Positions 23,660 to 30,996 of a stretch of DNA of 64,000 bases are shown here, in pieces. The DNA lies in NCBI RefSeq assembly GCF_900091415.1, contig NZ_FMHU01000001.1:1674001-1738000 (forward strand). The letters are read 5' to 3'. Numbering within the stretch: position 1 is the stretch's first letter; each line of letters begins with the position of its first letter. Both the position numbers and the translations under genes were made by a program. The notes beneath the pieces are model-generated. The model saw only the letters and a list, made by a program, of their open reading frames with translations. It was not told the origin of the DNA and ran no database searches. The stretch comes from Micromonospora inyonensis (lineage in GTDB: Bacteria > Actinomycetota > Actinomycetes > Mycobacteriales > Micromonosporaceae).

Positions 23660-25000
23660 TCACTGCTGGATCCGTACGCCCGCCTCGTCGAGGGCGACGA
23701 TCACCGCCGCCGACTCGGCGTAACCGATGAGCAGTACGGCGTCCGCGCCGAACTCCTTGATTTCCCGAGCGCCCCGGCTGAAGTCGACCGGCGGGGAGTC
23801 CGCGTTCGCCGGGGGCTCGTAGGTGAGCAGCTTGACCTTGTCGCTGCCGAGACCGGCCCGTTCCAGTTCGGTGCGGACGTAACCCTGGAGGCCCTCGCCG
23901 TAGGAGTCCTTCCGGGCGACCAGGGCGACCTTGCGTGGCCCGTCGCGGACGATGACGTCGGCGAGGGCCCGGCCCTGGAGGCTGTCCGGCGGGGCGGTGC
24001 GGAAGTAGAGGCCGTTGTCCTCGATGGTGGTCAGGCTGGCGTCGGTGTTCGCCGGGGAGACCATCACCAGACCGGCGGCCACCACGTCCGGCAGTACCGC
24101 CTTGGACACGCCGGACGCGCCCGCGCCGATGATGACGTGGACGTTCTTCCTGACATGGGAGGCCAGGGTGGCCCGGGCGATGTCGGGGTTGGTGCCGTCG
24201 TCGCCCTCGATCCAGACCACCGGCTTGCCGAGCACGCCACCGGCGGCGTTGATCTCCTTCACGGCCAGGGCTGCCGCGGCGGCCTGCGGCGGGTAGGCCA
24301 GCGAGAGCGCCCCGGTACGCGGCATCAGACCACCCAGGGTCAGCGGGACGGCGGCCTTGCCGCGCGGCTGACGCGCCTTCGGCGGGGCCTTGGTGCTCGC
24401 CGTGGAGTCGTCACCGGCGCCGACGAACTCGGTCTTGGCGTCGTTGAGCTTCTGGTCGTCGAAGTGCAGGGTGCCGTAGCTGGCGGTGGCCGGCTCCCCG
24501 GCGTCGGTGAACCCCGCCCGGGTGAGCGAGATGCCCCGGTACTCGATGTCCTGTCCGGTCCGCGCGAGCTTCAGGCAGCCGACCGCGTCCTCGCAGCGCT
24601 GACCCTCGTTCGTCACGCCGACGATCTGCTCGGCGATGGCGGCGGGGGCGGTGGTGCCGGCGAGCTGGGCGGCGAGGGCGCTGATCATCACCGCGTCGTA
24701 CGCCTCGGCGGCGTAGAGGTAGTCCCGCAGTTCCGGGTCGACCGCGCGCAGCCGTGCCTTGAAGTCCTCCGGCAGCGGGGTCATCGGTGTGGTGCCCTTC
24801 ATCCCGTCCACGAGATGGGCACGGTCCTTCAGCTCGCGGGGGAACGTGTTCAGCATGTTGCCGTCGTTGCCGTACAGGCGCACCTGGTGGACCGGGGTGT
24901 CGGCCTTCCCGGACTGCTCCGCCCCGCAGGCGCCGGCGGAGAGCAGGAGCGCCACGCATGCCGCCAACGTGGCGGCTCGCGAGCGACGTGATACGAGCAT
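23660..25000 (-). CDS. Substrate-binding lipoprotein with circularly permuted lobes
   Basis: Lipid-anchored binding protein of the branched-chain amino acid/receptor-ligand type, 446 residues, signal peptide with Cys25 (LSAGAC). The lobe order is unusual. Residues 40-190 (VRLYGNDGNMLNTFPRELKD, GMKGTTPMTPLPEDF, YLYAAEAYDAVMISALAAQL, EPATASYGTLHFDD) correspond to the usual C-terminal half. After a Ser/Thr/Pro-rich linker (190-216), residues 218-446 (LTLGGLMPRTGALSLAYPPQ, EINAAGGVLGKP, AREIKEFGADAVLLIGYAES) correspond to the usual N-terminal half. The protein ends at GVRIQQ, where a normal member would continue into the LYGxDGN segment. No permease or ATPase genes adjoin it. ATG 25000 follows GAGGGGG. 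Confidence 0.85.
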   Translation of the reverse strand: MLVSRRSRAATLAACVALLLSAGACGAEQSGKADTPVHQVRLYGNDGNMLNTFPRELKDRAHLVDGMKGTTPMTPLPEDFKARLRAVDPELRDYLYAAEAYDAVMISALAAQLAGTTAPAAIAEQIVGVTNEGQRCEDAVGCLKLARTGQDIEYRGISLTRAGFTDAGEPATASYGTLHFDDQKLNDAKTEFVGAGDDSTASTKAPPKARQPRGKAAVPLTLGGLMPRTGALSLAYPPQAAAAALAVKEINAAGGVLGKPVVWIEGDDGTNPDIARATLASHVRKNVHVIIGAGASGVSKAVLPDVVAAGLVMVSPANTDASLTTIEDNGLYFRTAPPDSLQGRALADVIVRDGPRKVALVARKDSYGEGLQGYVRTELERAGLGSDKVKLLTYEPPANADSPPVDFSRGAREIKEFGADAVLLIGYAESAAVIVALDEAGVRIQQ

Positions 25001-25158
25001 GATCGTCGTCCCCCTCAGGCGAAGGTCCGCTGCGCACACTAGCGTGCGTCGCGGTTCGGTGGGACCGTGCGGCCGGATCGATGCCGGGGCCGGCAAGGAC
25101 GACCACGTACCGTGGTCTCCTGGTCGACAGTGGGTGGCGATCACTTGACGCGGTCCCG

Positions 25159-25171
25159 TACTCTTCGCCGC
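25159..25171 (+). promoter_or_regulatory. Leaderless-type -10 box
   Basis: TACTCT at 25159-25164 lies seven bases before GTG 25172; no ribosome site. TTGACG at 25145-25150 is too close to be its -35 box. Confidence 0.35.
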
Positions 25172-25579
25172 GTGACCGACTTGCCCCAACAGACGCGTGA
25201 CGACGCGGCAGCCGTCCTGCACTCTGCCCTCGTCGGCGATGGCGACGCCGTGGTGGGAACCTTCGACGCCGTGGTCGACCGGTCCGGTGTGGCCGGGGCG
25301 TACGGGGTGGCCTGGTGTCTCGCCGCGACGATGGTCGGGGACGACGTGCCCGCCGGCACCGCTGCCCTCGACTTTCCCGGCATCGACCAGGCCAACTACG
25401 ACACGCGCTGGGTGGCCCGCTTTCTCAGCGCGTACGCCAACCGCGACCCGGAGACCGGCGAGGCGCTCTTCGGGGCCGCGATCGCCGACGGGTTGCTCCC
25501 CGACTGCCTGCTCACGCTGGCCGGTTCGGCGGTGGCCACCCTCTACGGCCCGAAGCGCCCGCCCGCCGGTCGTCAGTAG
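25172..25579 (+). CDS. Small acidic protein, function unknown
   Basis: 135 residues, soluble, rich in Ala and Asp, no recognisable domain. The middle holds VAWCLAATMVGDDVPAG and FPGIDQANYDTRWVARFLSAYANRD. The helical character throughout and two tryptophans suggest a compact helical fold. The start is GTG 25172, supported by the upstream -10-like box rather than by a Shine-Dalgarno site. The last seven bases overlap the end of the convergent secreted-protein gene. Confidence 0.6.
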   Translation: MTDLPQQTRDDAAAVLHSALVGDGDAVVGTFDAVVDRSGVAGAYGVAWCLAATMVGDDVPAGTAALDFPGIDQANYDTRWVARFLSAYANRDPETGEALFGAAIADGLLPDCLLTLAGSAVATLYGPKRPPAGRQ

Positions 25580-26004
25580 GCGTGGTAGGCCACCAGCGGC
25601 TCGTACTGGTAGTAGCTGTTCGAGAAGCGGACCTTGAAGTTCACCCCGTCCCGGACGTTGGTGGCGATCGTCGTCCAGTCGGAGTTGGCCGGTAGGTACG
25701 TCCAGTAGTTGCAGTTGCTGGTGCGGTCGATGAAGATCACGCAGGCCTGGGTGCTGAAGGCGCTGGCGTTGCGGACGTTGATGTCGACGCACCGGCTGCT
25801 GGTCCGGTACGGGCCGGCCTGCCCGCCCCAGCCGCCGGTCTGGAAGTAGGACCGGCTCGTGGTGCCGTAGCAGGTCGCCTGGCTACCGAGGTTGGTGGCG
25901 GAGGCGTCGTGCGGGCCGGCGGTGGTGGCCTGGGCGGGTGCGGCGATGGCCAGCAACGTGACGGTCGTCGCGGTGGCCAGCAGGGGAGCGACCGGTGGTT
26001 TCAT
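25573..26004 (-). CDS. Small secreted protein with four cysteines, function unknown
   Basis: 143 residues with a signal peptide (VAPLLATATTVTLLAIAAPAQA) cut near residue 27. The mature ~115 residues contain four Cys (ATCYGT, SRCVDI, QACVIF, SNCNYW), enough for two disulfides, and are rich in Ser, Tyr, Asn and Thr. ATG 26004 has GGAGAAG upstream. No catalytic motif is visible; an extracellular inhibitor or wall-associated protein would fit, but this is a guess. Confidence 0.7.
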   Translation of the reverse strand: MKPPVAPLLATATTVTLLAIAAPAQATTAGPHDASATNLGSQATCYGTTSRSYFQTGGWGGQAGPYRTSSRCVDINVRNASAFSTQACVIFIDRTSNCNYWTYLPANSDWTTIATNVRDGVNFKVRFSNSYYQYEPLVAYHAY

Positions 26005-26203
26005 GGGCTTCTCCAACCGTGTACGACCGCTGGAGGTTGATCCTTCGCGGACCGTGACGATGGTACTGATCAATGCACTGCTCCGCTGTCCCCGCCAGCC
26101 GCCCCGCGTCCACGTCCCGCTCCGGTCGACGAGGGATACCGGAACCGGCCACCGACCCGGTGCGGCCCGGCTCCGCGCCGGACGGTGTGGTAGCTGTGGT
26201 GGC

Positions 26204-26914
26204 ATGTCCGACGCCATGCTCAGCAAGGTGCGCAAGCTGCTCGCCAAGGCGGAGGACCCGGCCTGCACCCCCGCCGAGTCGGCCGCGCTGACCGCCAAGG
26301 CGACCGAGCTGATCGCCCGCTACGGGGTCGACCGGGCGTTGCTCGCCGCCCGCGACCCGGCCACCGACCCGGTCGGCGACCGGGTGGTGGACGTCCTCGC
26401 TCCGTACGCCCGGGACAAGGCCGGGCTGCTCGCGGCGGTGGCCGACCCGCTTCGCTGCCGCTGCGTGCGGCGGCGCGAGGGCAGCGGATTCACCATGCAC
26501 CTGTTCGGGTTCGCCAGCGACCTGGAGCGGGTCGACCTGCTCTTCACGTCCCTGCTGGTGCAGGCCGCGCACGGCCTGGCCGGCACGGCCGTGCCGGCCG
26601 GTGCCCACCCGGCAGCCTTCCGTCGTTCCTGGCTGGCCGGGTTCGCGCAGGTGGTCGGGGAGCGGTTGCGGGCGGCCGAGGCGGCGGCGGTGGAGGTCGC
26701 GGCGGCGGACGGCCCCTCGGTGGCGCTGGTACTGGTGGACCGGTCGGACCGGGTGCGGCGGCGACTCGACGAGGTGTATCCCCGGCTGCGTGCCGCCGCG
26801 CCCCGGCGGCTGGCCGGCACCGGCTACTCCGCCGGAGCGGACGCGGGGCGCCGGGCCGAGCTGGGCGGACGGACGGTCGGCGGGTCACCCCGCCGCGCGC
26901 TCGGGGACCGTTGA
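26204..26914 (+). CDS. DUF2786 protein
   Basis: 236-residue cytoplasmic protein. The first ~45 residues (LSKVRKLLAKAEDPACTPAE, SAALTAKATELIARYGVDRA) are the DUF2786 signature, a short helical domain found in bacteria and phages without known function. The rest, with LRCRCVRRREGSGFTMHLFG and FTSLLVQAAHGL, resembles the partner region seen with this domain. ATG 26204 has a TAGCTG box at 26191-26196 and no ribosome site. Confidence 0.8.
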   Translation: MSDAMLSKVRKLLAKAEDPACTPAESAALTAKATELIARYGVDRALLAARDPATDPVGDRVVDVLAPYARDKAGLLAAVADPLRCRCVRRREGSGFTMHLFGFASDLERVDLLFTSLLVQAAHGLAGTAVPAGAHPAAFRRSWLAGFAQVVGERLRAAEAAAVEVAAADGPSVALVLVDRSDRVRRRLDEVYPRLRAAAPRRLAGTGYSAGADAGRRAELGGRTVGGSPRRALGDR

Positions 26915-26928
26915 GGCGGCCCGGCGGG

Positions 26929-27447
26929 TCAGGCCGGGTGCGGACGGCGGCGGACGGAGTGCAGGTAGCGGGTGAGCATGTCCTGCCATCCCTCGGTCAT
27001 CGCCTGCCGGTAACCCTCTGCGGCGGTGCCGTGCCGGTCGAACTTCCGGTGCTCGACGGTGACCCGGGTCCGTCCCGGGCCGTCAGCCTCGACGATCACC
27101 TCGACCTCGCTGGCCTTCGACGGGTCCGGCACGGGAACCCGGTCCGGGCCGATCTGCCAGACGAAGACCAGCCGGCGGGGCGGATCCCAGGTGAGGACCC
27201 GGCCCCAGTCGGCCCGGAAGCCGTGCGGACCGATCTCGTAGAGCATGCCGCCGGGGCGGGGCTCGATGCCCAACTCGGTGAGGAAGTCCGGCCCGGACCA
27301 GGTGTACTCGGCGACCCACCAACTGGTCAGGTCGGTGAAGGCGGTGAACGCCTCCTCCGGTGAGGCGGGGACGAGAAGAGTGCTGCGAAGGGAGAAACGG
27401 TCGACGTCCTGATGGACGGCGTCCGGCTCAGCGATCTCCTGCCCCAT
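26929..27447 (-). CDS. SRPBCC (AHSA1-like) protein
   Basis: START-like hydrophobic-cavity protein of 172 residues. Landmarks are STLLVPASPEEAFTAFTDLT, SWWVAEYTWSG, GGMLYEIGPHG, WDPPRRLVFVWQIG, and the closing helix EGWQDMLTRYLHSV. This order matches the activator-of-Hsp90-like branch, which binds small lipophilic ligands in many bacteria. No partner gene indicates its ligand. ATG 27447 was chosen at the edge of the conserved region. Confidence 0.85.
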   Translation of the reverse strand: MGQEIAEPDAVHQDVDRFSLRSTLLVPASPEEAFTAFTDLTSWWVAEYTWSGPDFLTELGIEPRPGGMLYEIGPHGFRADWGRVLTWDPPRRLVFVWQIGPDRVPVPDPSKASEVEVIVEADGPGRTRVTVEHRKFDRHGTAAEGYRQAMTEGWQDMLTRYLHSVRRRPHPA

Positions 27448-27623
27448 AGGCCCGGACCCTACCGGCTGCCGCCTCGACGTGCAGCGACCTTAGTTCGTGG
27501 GGCGGCGCGGGATGGCCTCGCGAAATCCGGATAAAAAGCAACAAGAATCGTCGCCCCACGCTGTCCCGTAGGGGATCACCTCCGTCGATCACAAGTACGT
27601 AAACCACCGTCCGGAAGGGTCCG

Positions 27624-28145
27624 TCAGGTGATCGTGGGGCTGCGGCGCTCGATGAGGGTGACGTGCCGCCAGACACCGTGGTGGCGGCCGATGCGCTGGC
27701 GCGTGCCGACGGTACGGAAGCCGCAGGAGGCGTGCAGGGCGAGGCTGGCGGTGTTCTCCGGGAACACGCCGGACTGGATGGTCCAGATCCCGGCCTGCTC
27801 GGTCGAGGTGATCAGGGCCTGGAGCAGGCCCCGACCGACTCCCCGGCCCCGGGTATCGGGGTGGACGTAGACGGAGTGTTCGACGACCCCGGCGTAGACG
27901 CACCGGTCGGACACCGCCGAGCAGGCGGTCCACCCCAGGACGTCGCCGCTCTGGTCGACGGCCACCCAGCGGTGGCCCGGCATGCGGGTGGCGGTGAAGC
28001 TCTCCCAGGTCGGTGGTTCGGTCTCGAAGGTCGCGTTTCCGGTGGCGATGCCGAGACGGTATATCTCCAGGACCGCGGGGGCGTGCCCGTCGCCCATCGC
28101 CGTGATCGTGATGCCCCCGGCGGCGGTCGTCCAGGTGGCGCTCAC
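27624..28145 (-). CDS. GNAT acetyltransferase of the phosphinothricin/arsinothricin (ArsN) type
   Basis: N-acetyltransferase of 173 residues. Typical family segments: IYRLGIATGNATFETEPPTW, HRWVAVDQSGDVLGWTACS, SVYVHPDTRGRGVGRGLLQA (acetyl-CoA loop) and LALHASCGFRTVGTRQRIGR. Homologues acetylate phosphinothricin, methionine sulfoximine or the arsenic antibiotic arsinothricin. Here GTG 28145 overlaps the stop of an arsR gene and an arsI-like gene is divergent, so the arsinothricin-detoxifying ArsN role is the best guess. It is co-translated with arsR. Confidence 0.85.
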   Translation of the reverse strand: MSATWTTAAGGITITAMGDGHAPAVLEIYRLGIATGNATFETEPPTWESFTATRMPGHRWVAVDQSGDVLGWTACSAVSDRCVYAGVVEHSVYVHPDTRGRGVGRGLLQALITSTEQAGIWTIQSGVFPENTASLALHASCGFRTVGTRQRIGRHHGVWRHVTLIERRSPTIT

Positions 28146-28513
28146 GCGACGGTCTCGTCGGCTGTGGCGGGCAGTTGCAGCAGGACGGCGAGTTGGCGGA
28201 ACGCCTCCGGCCTCACCCGGTACCAGACCCAGGTGCCGCGTCGGTCGGCGTCAACCAGGCCGGCTTCCCGGAGCACCTTCAGGTGGTGGGAGATGGTCGG
28301 CCCGGACAGCTCGAACGCGGGGGTCAGATCGCAGACGCAGACCTCGGGCGCCGAGGCGATCATCGACATCAGTCGCAGCCGGACCGGGTCGCCCAGGGCC
28401 TTGAACATCGGCGCCACGGTCTCCGCCTCGCCGGCGTCCAGTGGCCGTACGGCGATCGGCGGGCAGCAGGCCACCGCCCGCAGGTCCACCACCGGCAACG
28501 CTTGCTTCGGCAT
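28142..28513 (-). CDS. arsR: ArsR-family arsenic-sensing repressor
   Basis: Winged-helix repressor of 123 residues. The As(III)-binding motif EVCVCDLTPAFELSGPTISH near residue 67 is the classical CxC in the recognition region, and a further CC pair (AVACCPP) lies at 16-17 as a possible third ligand. ATG 28513. It is divergent from the arsI-like gene over a 184-base region and probably represses both directions. It is followed by the acetyltransferase with a four-base overlap. Confidence 0.92.
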   Translation of the reverse strand: MPKQALPVVDLRAVACCPPIAVRPLDAGEAETVAPMFKALGDPVRLRLMSMIASAPEVCVCDLTPAFELSGPTISHHLKVLREAGLVDADRRGTWVWYRVRPEAFRQLAVLLQLPATADETVA

Positions 28514-28697
28514 GCGCCTAGGTTGACAGATATCGAAACAGGGTGCAACAGTTGGCTTGCTTCGAAAAGCATCTAGGCAAGGGTGGGTGGTGATCCGGCT
28601 GCTGCGCCGGCCGTCGCTCCGCCGTGCCGATGCCGAGGGCAACCGCACCACCGCACTGACCCCAGCGCGCGTCCGTCGACCAACCAGGAGGAGAACC
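28514..28697. promoter_or_regulatory. Divergent arsR/arsI control region
   Basis: Contains TTGACA at 28523-28528 followed by ATATCGAAAC, a TA-rich patch typical of ArsR operators, and TGCTTCGAAAAGCA (about 28557-28570) with 5-bp arms. AGGAGGAG at 28686-28693 is the arsI ribosome site. Confidence 0.45.
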
Positions 28698-29156
28698 ATG
28701 TCCCGCGTCCAGCTCGCCCTGCGTGTGTCCGACCTCGAAGGCTCCGTCGCCTTCTACTCGAAGCTGTTCGGCACCGGGCCGGCCAAGCGTCGCCCCGGCT
28801 ACGCCAACTTCGCCATCGAGAATCCACCGCTGAAGCTCGTCCTGCTCGAAGGCGAACCCGACCAGCCGACCGTCATGGACCACCTGGGCGTCGAGGTGTT
28901 CAGCACCGACGAGGTCGACGCCGCCACCCGGCGCCTCACCGACGCCGGCCTCGTCACCCTGGAGGAGAACAGCACCGAATGCTGCTATGCCCTCCAGGAC
29001 AAGGTCTGGGTGCGTGGCCCCGGCAACGAGCCCTGGGAGGTCTACACCGTCAAGGCGGACTCCCCCCAGGCGGAGAAGGCCATCCCGAGCGCCTGCTGCA
29101 CCCCGGCCGCCGAGCAGGAGCCCGCGGCCAGCGGTGCCGCCGCGAACTGCTGCTGA
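28698..29156 (+). CDS. arsI: ArsI-like C-As lyase / CadI-family metalloenzyme
   Basis: Vicinal-oxygen-chelate (glyoxalase-fold) dioxygenase of 152 residues that in characterised cases cleaves the carbon-arsenic bond of trivalent organoarsenicals. Opening strand RVQLALRVSDLEGSVAFYSK, metal-ligand His in MDHLGVEVFS, the thiol pair in NSTECCYALQDKVWV and the Glu of NEPWEVYTVK match the ArsI pattern (two His, one Glu, adjacent Cys pair). The C-terminal tail adds CC and a final NCC. CadI proteins share the fold, so cadmium induction is an alternative. ATG 28698 follows AGGAGGAG. Confidence 0.88.
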   Translation: MSRVQLALRVSDLEGSVAFYSKLFGTGPAKRRPGYANFAIENPPLKLVLLEGEPDQPTVMDHLGVEVFSTDEVDAATRRLTDAGLVTLEENSTECCYALQDKVWVRGPGNEPWEVYTVKADSPQAEKAIPSACCTPAAEQEPAASGAAANCC

Positions 29157-29164
29157 CCGGGTCG

Positions 29165-29201
29165 CGTGCGCGCCCGTCCCGGTCCCGAGCGGGCGCGCAC
29201 G
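29165..29201 (+). terminator. arsI terminator
   Basis: 12-bp stem CGTGCGCGCCCG (29165-29176) with 29190-29201, nine bases after the arsI stop. Confidence 0.7.
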
Positions 29202-29203
29202 CC

Positions 29204-29263
29204 CGGACGTCGTGAGGGCCGTGCGGCGCTCACGGCAACGGTGCGGCCCTCGCGGGACGTCCG
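29204..29263 (-). terminator. Nested hairpin past the CDF gene
   Basis: CGGACGTC (29204-29211) pairs with 29256-29263, and inside it GAGGGCCG (29214-29221) pairs with 29244-29251. It lies about 30 bases beyond the stop of the cation exporter on the minus strand. Confidence 0.5.
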
Positions 29264-29293
29264 GCGCTCGCGGTGGTGGTGCGGCCGACCCGA

Positions 29294-29992
29294 CTACGCC
29301 TTCCGGTCGGAGCAGCAGCCGTCGGTGCAGCCGGCGGGTTGGCCGGTGACGGCGGTGTCGACGGGCAGCGGCGCACAGTCGTCACAGTGCTCGCCGCGCC
29401 AGGCTTCCAGGCCCTCCTTCACCGCCACCCCGGCGATGACGAGCGCCGCGACCGGATCGGCCCAGGACCAGCCGAGAACGGCGTTGAGGAGCAGACCGAC
29501 GAGGAGTACCGCCGACAGATAGGTGCACAGCATGGTCTGCGTGGAGTCGGCCATGACCGTTGCCGAGCCGAGTTCGCGGCCGGTGCGCCGCTTCGCCCGT
29601 ACGAGCAGTGGCATCACGATCAGCGACGCCACAGCCAGGCCGATGCCGACCGGACTGGCGTCGGCGTCCCCGGCGGTCAGCAGCGAACGTAGGGCATCGA
29701 ACGTCACCCACGCGGCCAGGGCGAAGAAGGAGACCCCGATCAGCCGCAGCGCCAGTCGCTCCCGGTCCTCGGGTACCCGGGAGCGGAACTGCCAGATCAG
29801 TACGGCCGCGCTGGACACCTCGACGAACGAGTCGAGGCCGAAGCCGACCAGCGCCGCCGAGGAGGCCGCCGCGCCGGCGGCCATCGCCACCAGGCCCTCC
29901 ACCAGGTTGTAGCCCGCTGTGGCGTACGCGAGCCAGAGACTGCGTCGCGACAGTGCCGCCCGGCGCTCCGGGGTCAGCGCGGGGACGCTCAT
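29294..29992 (-). CDS. Cation diffusion facilitator (CDF) exporter with Cys-rich tail
   Basis: Inner-membrane metal/proton antiporter of 232 residues. Six hydrophobic segments fit the CDF topology; VGFGLDSFVEVSSA in TM2 and MADSTQTMLCTYLSAV in TM5 carry the paired Asp residues of the transport site. The TM5 site has D-x-x-x-T rather than H-x-x-x-D, which argues against plain zinc. The C-terminal cytoplasmic domain is very short and ends with cysteines (EHCDDCAPL, GCTDGCCSD), suiting a soft metal such as Cd, Pb or Hg. ATG 29992 overlaps the stop of the upstream CmtR-like gene. Confidence 0.88.
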   Translation of the reverse strand: MSVPALTPERRAALSRRSLWLAYATAGYNLVEGLVAMAAGAAASSAALVGFGLDSFVEVSSAAVLIWQFRSRVPEDRERLALRLIGVSFFALAAWVTFDALRSLLTAGDADASPVGIGLAVASLIVMPLLVRAKRRTGRELGSATVMADSTQTMLCTYLSAVLLVGLLLNAVLGWSWADPVAALVIAGVAVKEGLEAWRGEHCDDCAPLPVDTAVTGQPAGCTDGCCSDRKA

Positions 29993-30348
29993 GCGCCGGC
30001 CGCCGCCGGGGAGCCGTCCGGCACGCCGTAGACCGGACACAGGGCGACCGCCGCGCCGGTGGCGGCGAGGAGCTGTTCCGCCGAACGCAGCAGATCCAGC
30101 AGCTCCGGCCGGGTCAGCGCGTAGAACGACTGGCGACCCTCGACCCGATAGTCGATCAGCCCGCAGTCCCGGAGGCACGCGAGATGCTTCGAGACGGTCG
30201 ACTGCGCCAACCCCAACTCGTCGGTCAGGTCCACGACCCGCGCCTCACCGGAGGCCAGGCGACGCACGATCGCCAACCGTGCCGGATCCCCGAGGGACCG
30301 GAACAACGCCACGGCAGGGGCGAGCCCCGGAGAACAATCAATCGCCAT
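29989..30348 (-). CDS. CmtR-like ArsR/SmtB metal-sensing repressor
   Basis: Winged-helix repressor of 119 residues. The recognition helix QSTVSKHLACLRDCGLIDY holds CxxxC, the arrangement of the Cd/Pb sensor CmtR of Mycobacterium tuberculosis, and a third Cys lies near the C-terminus (ALCPVYG). Four-base overlap with the downstream CDF exporter. No ribosome site precedes ATG 30348, and a TATCAT box ends six bases upstream, so the mRNA is probably leaderless. A palindrome overlaps the start codon and is the likely operator. Confidence 0.85.
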   Translation of the reverse strand: MAIDCSPGLAPAVALFRSLGDPARLAIVRRLASGEARVVDLTDELGLAQSTVSKHLACLRDCGLIDYRVEGRQSFYALTRPELLDLLRSAEQLLAATGAAVALCPVYGVPDGSPAAAGA

Positions 30349-30360
30349 GAGGCGATGATA
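30341..30360 (-). promoter_or_regulatory. Operator palindrome and -10 box over the CmtR-like start codon
   Basis: ATCGCC (30341-30346) and GGCGAT (30351-30356) are perfect arms around ATGA, covering the start codon at 30346-30348. On the minus strand TATCAT ends six bases before the ATG. A repressor bound here would cover the -10 box and transcription start together. Confidence 0.5.
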
Positions 30361-30468
30361 GCCGGACTGGGTGATGGAATGCCCTGGTCCGCCCTGGTCG
30401 CCAGCCACCCCTGGAAGACGCAACGCAATCACCCGTGCGTTTCCCTCACGGACCCACCCTGAACGCAA

Positions 30469-30502
30469 CAGCGCCGACCGGCGTTTCCGCTGGTCGGCGC
30501 TG
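30469..30502 (-). terminator. Terminator of the tRNA operon
   Basis: CAGCGCCGACC (30469-30479) pairs with GGTCGGCGCTG (30492-30502), 24 bases beyond tRNA-Phe in its direction of transcription. Confidence 0.7.
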
Positions 30503-30525
30503 TGGTAGCCCGGCGAAAGGCTATG

Positions 30526-30599
30526 TGGCCAGGGGCGGGGTCGAACCGCCGACCTTCCGATTTTCAGTCGGACGCTCGTACCAACTGAGCTACCTGGCC
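30526..30599 (-). tRNA. tRNA-Phe (GAA)
   Basis: 74 bases. Acceptor stem GGCCAGG/CCTGGCC, anticodon arm CCGA-CTGAAAA-TCGG with anticodon GAA, T-loop GTTCGACCC, discriminator A. Last of three clustered tRNAs on the minus strand. Confidence 0.95.
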
Positions 30600-30664
30600 G
30601 TACCCGGGTGAGTTTACCCTCCCGACGCAGAACGCCGCGCGGTGAGACGCGGCGTCAGCGTTGG

Positions 30665-30738
30665 CGGTCCTGACGGGACTTGAACCCGCGACCTCCGCCT
30701 TGACAGGGCGGCGAGCACTCCAACTGCTCCACAGGACC
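30665..30738 (-). tRNA. tRNA-Asp (GTC)
   Basis: 74 bases. Acceptor GGTCCTG/CAGGACC, anticodon arm CCGCC-CTGTCAA-GGCGG with anticodon GTC, T-arm GCGGGTTCAAGTCCCGT, discriminator G. A CCA follows at 30664-30662. Confidence 0.95.
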
Positions 30739-30770
30739 TAGCTCGTACTGCCTCCGGCCGGGCCGGATCG

Positions 30771-30843
30771 TGCCCCCAACGGGATTCGAACCCGTGCTAC
30801 CGCCTTGAAAGGGCGGCGTCCTGGGCCGCTAGACGATGAGGGC
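30771..30843 (-). tRNA. tRNA-Glu (TTC)
   Basis: 73 bases. Acceptor GCCCTCA/TGGGGGC, anticodon arm CCGCC-CTTTCAA-GGCGG with anticodon TTC, T-arm ACGGGTTCGAATCCCGT, discriminator A. First gene of the Glu-Asp-Phe cluster. Confidence 0.95.
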
Positions 30844-30996
30844 GGCCCCGCCATCATTGCACACTCGCAACTTCAAGCGGACTTGCTCCCATCCGGCCCC
30901 GCCGGAGGCTTGCAAAGCATACGTGATGAGCCGCCGGGCAACAAAATCGGTATCGCCCTGGCCGTAGCTTCGTCCGAAAGGGCAGGTCAGAGGGGT

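Noticed and set aside
30662..30664. Genome-encoded CCA on tRNA-Asp
   Set aside because: CCA is present in the DNA, but the neighbouring tRNAs lack it, so it may be chance; left out of the tRNA coordinates.
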